Part shown: positions 26,035 through 33,951 of the stretch, in pieces
How positions within the stretch are numbered: position 1 is the first letter of the stretch
Layout: the number at the start of each line of letters is the position of its first letter
NCBI GenBank assembly: GCA_022571865.1
Contig: JACZXA010000013.1
Coordinates: forward strand, 1 to 36,536
Length of the DNA stretch: 36,536 bases
Source: Pseudomonadota bacterium
GTDB taxonomy: Bacteria > Pseudomonadota > Gammaproteobacteria > Pseudomonadales > Azotimanducaceae
Reading direction: 5' to 3'
Program-made: the position numbers and the translations under genes
The notes under the pieces: generated by a model
Databases searched by the model: none
What the model was told of the DNA's origin: nothing
The model's input: the letters and a program-made list of their open reading frames with translations, nothing else

Positions 26035-27048
26035 ATGAAGGTCGAACAGTTTCGCGATCCGTATCTGGGAATTCCCTGGGGCGAGCTGGGTGCGCGGGTT
26101 CTTGTCTCCGGCAACCAGGTGGGCGTAACACTCGGTTACCCGACCCTGGGCAGGCATGATGAGCTTGCAGTCGAACTTGCAGCCTTTCTGGGCGTAGAGC
26201 GGCTTGATCTGGAGGTCCAGTTCGTGGCACCCGCCGGACGCGGCTTTGGCAAGGTAAAACACGTTGTGGCGGTCGCCTCCGGAAAAGGTGGCGTGGGTAA
26301 ATCCACAACTGCCGTCAATCTTGCCCTCGCACTCGATGCAGAGGGTGCGAAAGTGGGCATTCTGGACGCGGACATCTACGGCCCGAGCCAGGGCACGATG
26401 CTGGGTGTCCAGGAAGGCCGTCGTCCCGAAGTGAAAGACGAGAAGTATTTTGTCCCGATCAAGGCACACGGCATTCAGTCCATGTCCATGAGCTATCTGG
26501 TGACTGAGAGCACACCCATGGTCTGGCGGGGACCGATGGTTTCGGGTGCTCTGCAATCGTTGCTCAGCCAGACGTTGTGGGATGAGCTCGACTATCTCAT
26601 CGTGGACATGCCACCCGGCACCGGGGACATCCAATTGACGTTGTCTCAGAAGGTGCCGGTTTCCGGAGCGGTGATCGTAACGACTCCTCAGGATATTGCG
26701 CTCCTGGATGCGCGTAAGGGCGTGGAGATGTTCCGCAAGGTGGATATCCCGGTACTCGGCGTGGTTGAGAATATGAGCGTGTATCACTGCCCGAGTTGTG
26801 GACACGAAAGCCATCTGTTCGGCACCGGGGGTGGGGCGAAGGTGGCGGAGGAATTTGACGTAGCGCTCCTGGGTGAATTGCCACTCAGGATCGAAATTCG
26901 TGAACAGGCCGATGGCGGCACGCCCAGCGTTGTGGCAGATCCGAACGGAGACGTGGCCGCTACCTACCGCGACATAGCCCGGCATCTCGCCGCGCGGCTG
27001 TGGGCACTCGACGCGGACGCTCCCGAGATCACGATGGATGACGATTAG
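26035..27048 (+). CDS. apbC: Iron-sulfur cluster carrier ApbC/Mrp
   Basis: A P-loop ATPase of the Mrp/NBP35 family that carries [4Fe-4S] clusters to target proteins. A short N-terminal MIP18-like domain (about 1-65) precedes the deviant Walker [10 protein letters not shown] at 83-91. [10 protein letters not shown] and VDMPPGTGD are the switch/Walker B elements. The cluster-binding CPSC is at 252-255. The length is 337 residues (E. coli 369). The ATG has a TAGG site and a TATAAT upstream. It is divergent from metG and followed by dcd 37 bp downstream, probably in one transcript. Confidence 0.96.
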   Translation: MKVEQFRDPYLGIPWGELGARVLVSGNQVGVTLGYPTLGRHDELAVELAAFLGVERLDLEVQFVAPAGRGFGKVKHVVAVASGKGGVGKSTTAVNLALALDAEGAKVGILDADIYGPSQGTMLGVQEGRRPEVKDEKYFVPIKAHGIQSMSMSYLVTESTPMVWRGPMVSGALQSLLSQTLWDELDYLIVDMPPGTGDIQLTLSQKVPVSGAVIVTTPQDIALLDARKGVEMFRKVDIPVLGVVENMSVYHCPSCGHESHLFGTGGGAKVAEEFDVALLGELPLRIEIREQADGGTPSVVADPNGDVAATYRDIARHLAARLWALDADAPEITMDDD

Positions 27049-27085
27049 TTACGCCGAGCGCGACAACCCGCGGTAGTAAGAAAAA

Positions 27086-27649
27086 ATGACCATTAAATCC
27101 GATCGCTGGATCCGCGAGATGGCGGCAAAGGGCATGATTGAACCCTTTGAGCCGCAACAGGTGCGGTTCAGCGGGGGCGACAAAGTCATCTCCTACGGGA
27201 CGTCGAGTTATGGATACGACGTGCGGTGCGCGACCGATTTCAAGGTATTCACCAATATCTACTCGGCAACCGTGGACCCGAAAAATTTCGACGAGCGCAG
27301 TTTCGTGGATGTCGCGGGAGACGTCTGCATCATTCCTCCCAACTCGTTTGTGCTCGCGAGCACCGTCGAGTACTTCCGGATCCCGCCCGACGTACTGACG
27401 CTGTGTTTGGGTAAGTCCACCTATGCACGCTGTGGCATCATCGTCAATGTCACGCCGCTCGAACCCGAGTGGGAAGGACATGTCACGTTGGAATTCTCGA
27501 ACACCACCAACCTGCCGGCGAAAATCTACGCCAACGAGGGTGTTGCGCAGATGCTCTTTTTTCAATCCGACGAGCGCTGCGAGGTGACTTACAAAGACCG
27601 CGGTGGGAAATATCAGGGCCAGCGAGGCGTGACGCTGCCGAAAGCCTGA
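27086..27649 (+). CDS. dcd: dCTP deaminase
   Basis: Deaminates dCTP to dUTP, the main route to dTTP precursors in gammaproteobacteria. It is a homotrimer of the dUTPase-like fold. [10 protein letters not shown] (Ser and Arg of the active site) and [16 protein letters not shown] (catalytic Glu in the last part) are present, and YGYDVR is conserved near the N-terminus. The 187-residue length is normal. It lies behind apbC on the same strand. It thematically joins nrdAB and purM in this window, though these are separate transcripts. Confidence 0.97.
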   Translation: MTIKSDRWIREMAAKGMIEPFEPQQVRFSGGDKVISYGTSSYGYDVRCATDFKVFTNIYSATVDPKNFDERSFVDVAGDVCIIPPNSFVLASTVEYFRIPPDVLTLCLGKSTYARCGIIVNVTPLEPEWEGHVTLEFSNTTNLPAKIYANEGVAQMLFFQSDERCEVTYKDRGGKYQGQRGVTLPKA

Positions 27650-27679
27650 TTGCCCGCGGACTGGTTGGTTCGTTGGCAA

Positions 27680-27834
27680 CCGCTTAGAGGCCGGGGATTT
27701 TCTTATTCGCGCTTACGCTTCGTCCCTCCGGGATCCCCTCACTTCACGCCTTGCCCCTCTTTACCTAAGAAGGTCAATTCGCTCATTCGGCTCGCTGACA
27801 GAGCGCGACTAAGAGAATCCCCGGCCTCTCCGCT
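27680..27834. repeat. MITE-like inverted repeat element downstream of dcd
   Basis: Positions 27686-27712 and 27803-27829 are 27-bp inverted repeats with two mismatches; the outer part is AGAGGCCGGGGATT. The interior of about 90 bp has no coding sense. CCGCT occurs directly at both ends (27680-27684 and 27830-27834), like a 5-bp target duplication. This could be a non-autonomous mobile element of about 145 bp; a bidirectional transcription stop between the convergent dcd and purM genes is the alternative. Confidence 0.6.
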
Positions 27835-28059
27835 ACTGACTTCCAGTATTTTGCTTTATCAGGTCCCGACCAATGTTACGAACACGTCGGTAAATGAAAA
27901 ACTCGAATGCTGGAATCAGCGAGCGTTGGGGGTTGTATGAAGCCGGTACCCACACGTAGTTGCGATATTAATGTAGTTGCGATTGTGGTGCGTTTGCGAA
28001 TCTTGTGCGCCGCGTCTGGGGTATCGGTGCCGATGCGATGTTTGTGCAGCTAGCTGCGG
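27835..28059. other. Non-coding gap between dcd and purM
   Basis: No gene is visible. The only local pattern is the direct repeat GTAGTTGCGAT at 27956-27966 and 27973-27983, a 17-bp period in an otherwise unremarkable sequence. With the preceding repeat element it makes up the 410-bp gap between the convergent dcd and purM genes. Confidence 0.5.
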
Positions 28060-29082
28060 CTAAATAAGCAGTTGCCCGGCTTGCACTGCCGCATCCGGGG
28101 TCACGATCTCGCCGATGACGGTGGCTGTTTCGCCGTTTGCCTCGAGGATATCGAGTGTCGCATCGACGGCGTCGGCCTCCACGCACAAGACAAAACCGAT
28201 GCCGCAGTTGAACGTACGCAGCATCTCGGATTGCTCGACGTTGCCGGCCTGTGCCAGCCAGTTGAATACGGTGGGCCAGGTCCAGCTGTCGAGGTCGACG
28301 AGCGCCGCAATACCATCGTCGGTGAACATGCGCGGTAGATTTTCGATTATTCCGCCACCCGTGATATGGGCCATGCCAGACACGGTCACCCGTTCGCGTA
28401 GGGCAAGAGTGGACTTTGCATAGATGCGAGTCGGCGCCATCAGTTCGTCCAGGAGAGTCGACGCGAGTTCAACGCCCTTGTCTTCGACGATGCGGCGAAT
28501 AAGGGAATAACCGTTGGAATGGGGCCCGCTGCTGGCCAGCCCAATCAGTTTGTGGCCGACGGCGATGTTTCGGCCGTGAACGATGTCTCGTCGTTCCACG
28601 ACCCCGATACAGAAACCTGCCAGGTCGTAGTCGCCGGATCGGTAAAATCCGGGCATCTCGGCGGTCTCTCCGCCGACCAACGCGCATCCTGCGAGTTGGC
28701 AGCCGTGGGCAATGCCGTTGATCACGCGCTCCGCGACATCCACATCAAGCTTGCCCGTTGCGTAATAATCGAGGAACAGGAACGGTTCCGCACCCGTCAC
28801 CAGTACGTCGTTGGCACACATCGCCACGAGGTCCTGGCCGACGCTGTCGTGACGGTTATTCTCGATTGCAAGCTTCAGCTTGGTCCCGACCCCGTCAGTC
28901 CCCGTCACGAGGACCGGTTGCTGGTAGCGCGACGGCAGCTCTGCCAGCGCCGCGAAACCTCCCAGGCCTGAGAGTATTTCCGGGCGATGCGTCGCCTTAC
29001 ACGCCGGTGCAATGCGCTTGATAAGCTCATTACCTGCATCGATGTCGACGCCGGCGTCACGGTAGGTGAGACCTTTACTCAA
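28060..29082 (-). CDS. purM: Phosphoribosylformylglycinamidine cyclo-ligase (AIR synthetase)
   Basis: Closes the imidazole ring to give AIR in purine synthesis, using [43 protein letters not shown] (given here only as a region near residue 75-105), [12 protein letters not shown] and the C-terminal [14 protein letters not shown] are conserved family motifs. The frame is open 26 codons further upstream, but TTG 29082 follows AGAGGGA at 7 nt and gives [17 protein letters not shown], the normal start, with 340 residues (E. coli 345). No purN follows; the convergent neighbour is dcd. Divergent from DUF2066, a conserved pairing in Pseudomonas. Confidence 0.96.
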   Translation of the reverse strand: MSKGLTYRDAGVDIDAGNELIKRIAPACKATHRPEILSGLGGFAALAELPSRYQQPVLVTGTDGVGTKLKLAIENNRHDSVGQDLVAMCANDVLVTGAEPFLFLDYYATGKLDVDVAERVINGIAHGCQLAGCALVGGETAEMPGFYRSGDYDLAGFCIGVVERRDIVHGRNIAVGHKLIGLASSGPHSNGYSLIRRIVEDKGVELASTLLDELMAPTRIYAKSTLALRERVTVSGMAHITGGGIIENLPRMFTDDGIAALVDLDSWTWPTVFNWLAQAGNVEQSEMLRTFNCGIGFVLCVEADAVDATLDILEANGETATVIGEIVTPDAAVQAGQLLI

Positions 29083-29235
29083 TGATGTTCCCTCTCCACG
29101 CTGATAAGAATCGGTGGGCGTGAAGTTTATCAGACCCACTGCAAACGCCGGAGTGCTCAAGAGGCCATAGAGGGCACTTTATTCAAAGTAATTTTTTTGG
29201 GTACACTGGCTGCGAATCTCGATAAGGGGCTCTGG

Positions 29236-30324
29236 TTGCCGAAGCTCGCAAGTGTGGTGAAGCTCAAAAGTTTCTGCTGGCTGTTGGTGTGTCTGTGGTG
29301 GACGAATGTCTGCTCGGCTGCCGTGGTGCCCTGGTTGTACGATGTAGTAGTGCCAGTTGAGAGTCAGCTACCGAGCGCCAGGCTCGAGGCATCGCGGGTG
29401 GCGCTGCTGCAGGTGTTGACTCGCCTCACAGGTCTCGTGCACGTGCCGCGACACCCACAGATCGTGCGTGCGTTGGCTGCTCCCGACCTCTATTACAGTC
29501 AATTCAGCTTTGTCGCGGCTCAACCCGAGGCCGAGATCCCGCTTAGCCTGCGCATTCAGTTCGAACCTCGCTCGGTACTCCGGCTGATCAGGGATTCCGC
29601 GTTACCCGTCTGGGGTGCCAATCGGCCCGTGGTGGTTGCCTGGGTGGTTGTGGAACAAGGTACAGAACGCGAGATCATCGCCGCGGGCAGCAATCATCCG
29701 CTGGCCCTCGAGCTTCAACAACGGGCTAAAGAACGTGGCTTACCGCTGTTGTACCCGCTGCTGGATCTGGAGGATCAGATCAAGGTTGATCCAGCGGTAG
29801 TGTGGGGGCGCATGTCCCAGGTTCTGCTGCCGGCTTCCGAGCGCTATCGGGCGGATATTGTTCTGATCGGCCGCGTGCAGGCGTTGAGTGATGGAAATTG
29901 GGCGATGAGTTGGGAGTTCTGGTTTGATGGTCGAGTCATTCCCCTCAACCCGATAGATGAGCAGGCGCCGCTCACCGCCGCTGCCGCGGTGGATCACATT
30001 GCCAATGAACTCACGCAACGATATGCCGTGCTGGGACGCGAACCTCGGCAGATTCTGCTGGGGGTGAGCGGAATCTTCAGCCCGGCCGATTACGGTGGCC
30101 TGCTCAATTACCTCGAGGCGCTCGAATTCGTCGACCACGTGAACGTCGCCGAGATTCAAACCGATCACCTGGGGCTGATCGTCACGACCAGCGCCGCGCC
30201 CGAGCAGCTTCTGCGACTTCTGGAAATTGATCGGCGCCTTCTCCAGTCCGAAGATCCAGGTTTCAGCAATGCCGACATCGAAATGGTTTGGGGGGTTGAG
30301 GGTGAATCGCGCTCAGATCCCTAA
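29236..30324 (+). CDS. DUF2066 family protein
   Basis: A member of the DUF2066 family, which in gammaproteobacteria often sits beside purM and hda as it does here. Its function is unknown. An N-terminal hydrophobic stretch (FCWLLVCLWWTNVCSA) looks like a signal peptide, so the rest is probably periplasmic. The family start region VPWLYDVVVPVESQ is followed by RVALLQVLTRLTGL. No catalytic motif or cysteine pair is evident. I prefer TTG 29236 because AAGGGG lies just upstream. A TTG at 29197 is in frame but overlaps a likely -10 box (TACACT at 29201-29206). GTG codons at 29254 and 29257 are also possible. The 3' end overlaps the next gene by 23 bp. Confidence 0.85.
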   Translation: MPKLASVVKLKSFCWLLVCLWWTNVCSAAVVPWLYDVVVPVESQLPSARLEASRVALLQVLTRLTGLVHVPRHPQIVRALAAPDLYYSQFSFVAAQPEAEIPLSLRIQFEPRSVLRLIRDSALPVWGANRPVVVAWVVVEQGTEREIIAAGSNHPLALELQQRAKERGLPLLYPLLDLEDQIKVDPAVVWGRMSQVLLPASERYRADIVLIGRVQALSDGNWAMSWEFWFDGRVIPLNPIDEQAPLTAAAAVDHIANELTQRYAVLGREPRQILLGVSGIFSPADYGGLLNYLEALEFVDHVNVAEIQTDHLGLIVTTSAAPEQLLRLLEIDRRLLQSEDPGFSNADIEMVWGVEGESRSDP

Positions 30325-30886
30325 TGTCATCACGGTGATCCGCATGCTGCTGGTTGTTCCAACGGCGTGGCTGTTGTGGGAGACGCGTTACCTGGATGCG
30401 CTGATTCTCATGAGCATCGCGGGTGCGTCGGATGCTCTGGATGGTTGGTTGGCACGGCGTTTTCGCTGGACCAGCCAGTTTGGGGCAGCTATGGATCCGG
30501 TGGCGGACAAACTCCTCGTTGCCGCCTTATTCGTCGTTTTTACGATTCAAGGCCATATCCCGCTGTGGGTGGCAATCATTGTCCTGACTCGGGATTTTGT
30601 CATCATGGCGGGTGCGGGCGTGTACCGGTTGTTGTTCGAACGGATCTCGTTTGAGCCGACATTCGTAAGCAAAGCCAATACCGCTATGCAGATCGTCATG
30701 TTGTTGATGTTGTTGTTGAGCCTGTGTGGGTTCGGTTGGCTGAGTAACCTGTCTGGACTACTGGTCGATCCGTTCGTTTTCTATATTCTTGCTGTTCTGG
30801 GAGTGAGTTCAGGCATTGACTACGTTATCACCTGGGGCCAACGCGCATGGAAGAACGGCAGGCTGGAACGAGGTGCGCGCGATTGA
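30302..30886 (+). CDS. CDP-alcohol phosphatidyltransferase (PgsA-like)
   Basis: A membrane enzyme that transfers a phosphatidyl group from CDP-diacylglycerol to an alcohol, most often glycerol 3-phosphate. The diagnostic motif D-x2-D-G-x2-A-R-x8-G-x3-D-x3-D is complete (SDALDGWLARRF followed by FGAAMDPVADK). About five or six hydrophobic segments are seen in 194 residues. GTG 30302 follows a GGGGGG run at 6-8 nt and gives MNRAQIPNVITVIRML, a typical start. It overlaps the DUF2066 gene by 23 bp and hda follows at 7 bp, so the genes form an operon. Whether this is the cell's main PgsA or a paralogue cannot be seen from the window. Confidence 0.9.
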   Translation: MNRAQIPNVITVIRMLLVVPTAWLLWETRYLDALILMSIAGASDALDGWLARRFRWTSQFGAAMDPVADKLLVAALFVVFTIQGHIPLWVAIIVLTRDFVIMAGAGVYRLLFERISFEPTFVSKANTAMQIVMLLMLLLSLCGFGWLSNLSGLLVDPFVFYILAVLGVSSGIDYVITWGQRAWKNGRLERGARD

Positions 30887-30893
30887 TGGGTCG

Positions 30894-31586
30894 ATGACTG
30901 GCGCAAGTACTCAGCTCACTGTGCCATGTCCCCTCAACGAACGGTGTGTTTTCGCCAACGTCGTGATAGGACCGAATGCGGAGTTGATGGAGCGGCTGCA
31001 ACGGATCGCGAGCGTTGGGCAATTCTCCTCGACCTGGCTGTGGGGTGGTGTCGGTAAGAGTCACCTGTTACAGGGAACGTGCCAGAATCATGCCGAGCAC
31101 GGAGGGGCGGTTGCGTATCTGCCACTTGCGGATACCGATGGTCATATCGAGTCGTTGCGCGGTTTCGGCCGGTACTCACTCGTTGCCGTGGACGATTGGG
31201 ATGTCTGGCTCGGTGATGAACGGCTGGAATCGGAACTGTTCACGCTGTATCAGGATCTGTACGCTTCAGGCGGTAATTTGTTGTTGGCCTCCACACGCGC
31301 ACCTCAAGAAACGACATTTGTGTTGCCGGACCTGGCCTCACGGTTTCGTTCTGCAAATTGTCATTGTATCCAGGCGCTTGCAGATGATGACAAAGCCGAG
31401 GTGCTGAGACTCCATGCTGCCGCACGCGGACTGCTGCTCGCAGAACCTGTGTTGAATTTCTGGTTGAATCGCAGCGCGCGCAGCCTGAAGGAGTTGCTTG
31501 CTCAGCTCGACCGTGTGGATGGTGCGGCCATGGTTTCGCGGCGTCGTGTCACCATACCTCTGTTAAAGCAGGTATTGGGGTTGTGA
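30894..31586 (+). CDS. hda: DnaA-homologous regulator Hda
   Basis: An AAA+ protein of the DnaA/Hda group. Hda with the DNA-loaded clamp stimulates ATP hydrolysis by DnaA and so prevents re-initiation. Walker A is GGVGKS at residues 51-56, VAVDDWDVW is Walker B, and the sensor region LASRFRSANCHCIQAL follows. A canonical QL-rich clamp-binding peptide near the N-terminus is suggested by TQLTVPCPL. There is no DnaA domain IV, which separates it from DnaA. ATG 30894 has GATGGG upstream and gives 230 residues (E. coli 233). The stop overlaps the next start by 4 bp (GTGA). Confidence 0.93.
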   Translation: MTGASTQLTVPCPLNERCVFANVVIGPNAELMERLQRIASVGQFSSTWLWGGVGKSHLLQGTCQNHAEHGGAVAYLPLADTDGHIESLRGFGRYSLVAVDDWDVWLGDERLESELFTLYQDLYASGGNLLLASTRAPQETTFVLPDLASRFRSANCHCIQALADDDKAEVLRLHAAARGLLLAEPVLNFWLNRSARSLKELLAQLDRVDGAAMVSRRRVTIPLLKQVLGL

Positions 31587-32650
31587 ATCGGGTGCTGTTT
31601 ACCGGCGGAGGCTCTGCGGGGCATGTGGTGCCCGCGTTTCCAATCATAGAAGCGTTGTTGGCTCGCGGGGTGGAGGGGAGCTATGTCGGCAGCAACAGCG
31701 GTCTGGAGGAGGATCTGCTGAGCGACTTTCCACTCACCTATCGAGGCATCTCCGCAGGCAAGCTGCGGCGATATTTTTCCCTCGAGAATGTCATCGACGT
31801 ATTTCGGACGCTGTTGGGTATCTGCCAGGCGGTGCGGCTGCTTGGGCAGCTGCGTCCGGATGTGGTTTTCTCAAAAGGTGGATTCGTGAGTTTCCCGGTG
31901 GTGGCCGCTGCCTGGTTGCGACATATTCCGGTCGTTGCACACGAGTCCGATCTCACTCCCGGGCTTGCCAACCGAATGTCACTGCCGCTGTGCCAGACGT
32001 TGTGTGTGAACTTTACGGACACGCGGCCAGCGAAGTTCAAGGGTCGAGTCCTTCATACCGGCACTCCGGTGCGCCGGGCGTTACTCGAGGGGAACGCGGT
32101 GCGGGGGCGTGAGTTTCTCGGTATCGATCAAACCTATCCGGTGCTGGTGGTGACTGGCGGCAGCCTCGGCGCCGATGTGCTGAATGAAGCCGTCCGTGAA
32201 GTGTTGCCGGAACTGGTAGAAAAGTTCGTGGTGGTCCATATCTGTGGACCCGGCAAGAAGGTTGGCCGCGACGAGGTGAACTATCGACAGTTCGAGTACC
32301 TCACTACCCAGTGGGGAGATGTACTCGCCGCGGCAGATCTGGTGGTATCCCGGGCGGGTGCCAACACGCTTTACGAACTCCTGGCACTGCGCAAGGCAAA
32401 CCTGCTGGTGCCGTTGTCGCGCAGGGTCAGTCGTGGCGATCAAATCGAAAATGCAGAGTATGCAAAAAGCCTTGGCTACAGCCGGGTGGTCGAAGAACAA
32501 GCGCTCACTGGAGCGAATCTGATGCGTGAGGTGCTTTTGTTGCTTGCCAATCTGGAGGAAATCCACGAGCGTCTTGCGGAGTTTGTGACACCGGATTCCG
32601 TCGAACTGATTTTGGCTGCCCTTGAGGACGCTATCAGCCGATCGAATTAG
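31583..32650 (+). CDS. murG: MurG-like UDP-GlcNAc glycosyltransferase
   Basis: A GT-B fold glycosyltransferase of the MurG group, which adds GlcNAc to lipid I to make lipid II. The N-terminal loop GGGSAGHVVPAFP, FSKGGFVSFPVVAAAW, HTGTPVRR and the UDP-GlcNAc region SRAGANTLYELLALRK are conserved. The loop VPLSRRVSRGDQIENAEY resembles the SRGDQ type that I associate with Firmicute MurG rather than the usual proteobacterial form. It lies next to hda rather than in a division/cell-wall cluster, so it may be a second MurG. GTG 31583 overlaps hda by 4 bp. 355 residues is a normal length. Confidence 0.85.
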   Translation: MNRVLFTGGGSAGHVVPAFPIIEALLARGVEGSYVGSNSGLEEDLLSDFPLTYRGISAGKLRRYFSLENVIDVFRTLLGICQAVRLLGQLRPDVVFSKGGFVSFPVVAAAWLRHIPVVAHESDLTPGLANRMSLPLCQTLCVNFTDTRPAKFKGRVLHTGTPVRRALLEGNAVRGREFLGIDQTYPVLVVTGGSLGADVLNEAVREVLPELVEKFVVVHICGPGKKVGRDEVNYRQFEYLTTQWGDVLAAADLVVSRAGANTLYELLALRKANLLVPLSRRVSRGDQIENAEYAKSLGYSRVVEEQALTGANLMREVLLLLANLEEIHERLAEFVTPDSVELILAALEDAISRSN

Positions 32651-32712
32651 ACCCAGGCGGTTTTCCGGCGCGAGGAACGGCAACTTTCAGCAAGTCCTGT
32701 TAACATGTCGAA

Positions 32713-32738
32713 CCCGCTGGCTTGCCAGCGGGTCGTCT
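32713..32738 (+). terminator. Hairpin with U-tract between murG-like gene and serA
   Basis: CCCGCTGG-CTTG-CCAGCGGG (32713-32732) is a perfect 8-bp stem with a tetraloop, followed closely by TCGTCTTTTT. It would end the DUF2066-to-murG transcript. The U-run ends only about 20 bp before the serA ATG, so serA transcripts starting upstream would carry it as a leader hairpin. Confidence 0.75.
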
Positions 32739-32764
32739 TTTTGAGGCATCTCTTTGAGGATCTG

Positions 32765-33943
32765 ATGTACAAAATTCGTACCTATGACAACATCGCCGAT
32801 CGTGGGCTCGAGCGATTTTCCAGAGAAAATTTTACCGTGGGCGCGGAGGTCGATGATCCTCACGCGATGCTGCTGCGCAGCCACAAACTCGCCGCAGAGG
32901 ATCTCTGCCCCGGCTTACGAGCTGTGGCGAGGGCGGGGGCCGGTGTCAACAACGTTCCGGTACAGGCGTGCTCAGAGCTTGGTATTGTGGTGTTCAATAC
33001 CCCTGGCGCGAACGCCAACTCGGTAAAAGAACTGGTGTTGGCTGCTTTGTTGATCTCCGCCAGAGACATTGTAGGCGGTATCCAGTTCGTCAGTTCGTTG
33101 AAGGACGTTACCGACGAAGAAGAGCTCAACCGCCTTGTGGAAGCGAAGAAAAAACGCTTCAAGGGCCGTGAGCTGCGTGGTAAGTCGCTTGGGGTTGTTG
33201 GCCTCGGGGCGATAGGCTCGCTGGTGGCACGAGCCGCGCTGGATCTGGGAATGGAGGTTCTCGGTTACGATCCGGCCATCTCTGTGGATTCAGCCTGGCG
33301 CCTGCCGAGCGAAGTACAGCGGATGGAGGACCTGCCTAGTCTGTTCGCTCGATCGGATTATGTGACCCTGCACGTTCCGCTGATACCGGAAACCGTGGGT
33401 TTGATCAACGAAGAAAGTCTGAATTCATTCCGACCGGGTAGCATCCTGTTGAATTTCGCCCGCCAGCCGATCGTGGCAAGCGAAGCTCTGCGCGCGGCCC
33501 TCGATGATGGCCGTATCGGGGGCTACATAGCCGATTTCCCGGTACCCGGCCTCACTGAGCACCCGAAGGTTCGGCTGACTCCGCATCTGGGTGCGAGCAC
33601 GGACGAAGCCGAGGAGAACTGCGCGGTGATGGCCGCGGATCTGCTGATCGAGTTTCTGAGTGTTGGGAACGTGCGCCATTCGGTGAATTTTCCCGCCGTT
33701 AGCCTTGAACCTTCCGGCGGCTACCGCCTGGCGATAACCAATCGCAACGTGCCGGGAATGTTGAGCCAGATAATGTCTGTGCTGGCGGCTCGGCAGATCA
33801 ACGTTGTCGATATGATCAACAAGAGTCGTGAAGGGGTCGCCTACAACCTCATCGATATTGCCGAGGAGGCCGAACCGGCACTCATCGATGCGATATGTGG
33901 TATTGACAGCGTGATGAACGTCCGCGAGTTCCAGATTCCCTGA
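32765..33943 (+). CDS. serA: D-3-phosphoglycerate dehydrogenase
   Basis: Oxidises 3-phosphoglycerate with NAD, the first step of serine synthesis. The Rossmann motif GLGAIGS, the catalytic Arg in NFARQPIV and the His in LTPHLGASTDEAE are present. Residues about 320-392 form a C-terminal ACT domain (RNVPGMLSQIMSVLA), which in the family mediates serine feedback. The 392-residue length matches the short, single-ACT type. The frame is open to 32705, but that part runs through the terminator hairpin. ATG 32765 has a GAGG site and gives MYKIRTYDNIADRGL, the typical start. Convergent with mnmC at 8 bp. Confidence 0.95.
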   Translation: MYKIRTYDNIADRGLERFSRENFTVGAEVDDPHAMLLRSHKLAAEDLCPGLRAVARAGAGVNNVPVQACSELGIVVFNTPGANANSVKELVLAALLISARDIVGGIQFVSSLKDVTDEEELNRLVEAKKKRFKGRELRGKSLGVVGLGAIGSLVARAALDLGMEVLGYDPAISVDSAWRLPSEVQRMEDLPSLFARSDYVTLHVPLIPETVGLINEESLNSFRPGSILLNFARQPIVASEALRAALDDGRIGGYIADFPVPGLTEHPKVRLTPHLGASTDEAEENCAVMAADLLIEFLSVGNVRHSVNFPAVSLEPSGGYRLAITNRNVPGMLSQIMSVLAARQINVVDMINKSREGVAYNLIDIAEEAEPALIDAICGIDSVMNVREFQIP

Positions 33944-33951
33944 CTCCGCTC

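Noticed and set aside
27650-27940. Plus-strand frame in the dcd-purM gap
   Set aside because: It reads through the inverted repeat element, starts inside it or at the dcd end, and has no protein-like pattern.
27956-27983. GTAGTTGCGAT direct repeat as a CRISPR or operator
   Set aside because: Only two copies 17 bp apart, no array and no adjacent gene that it would control.
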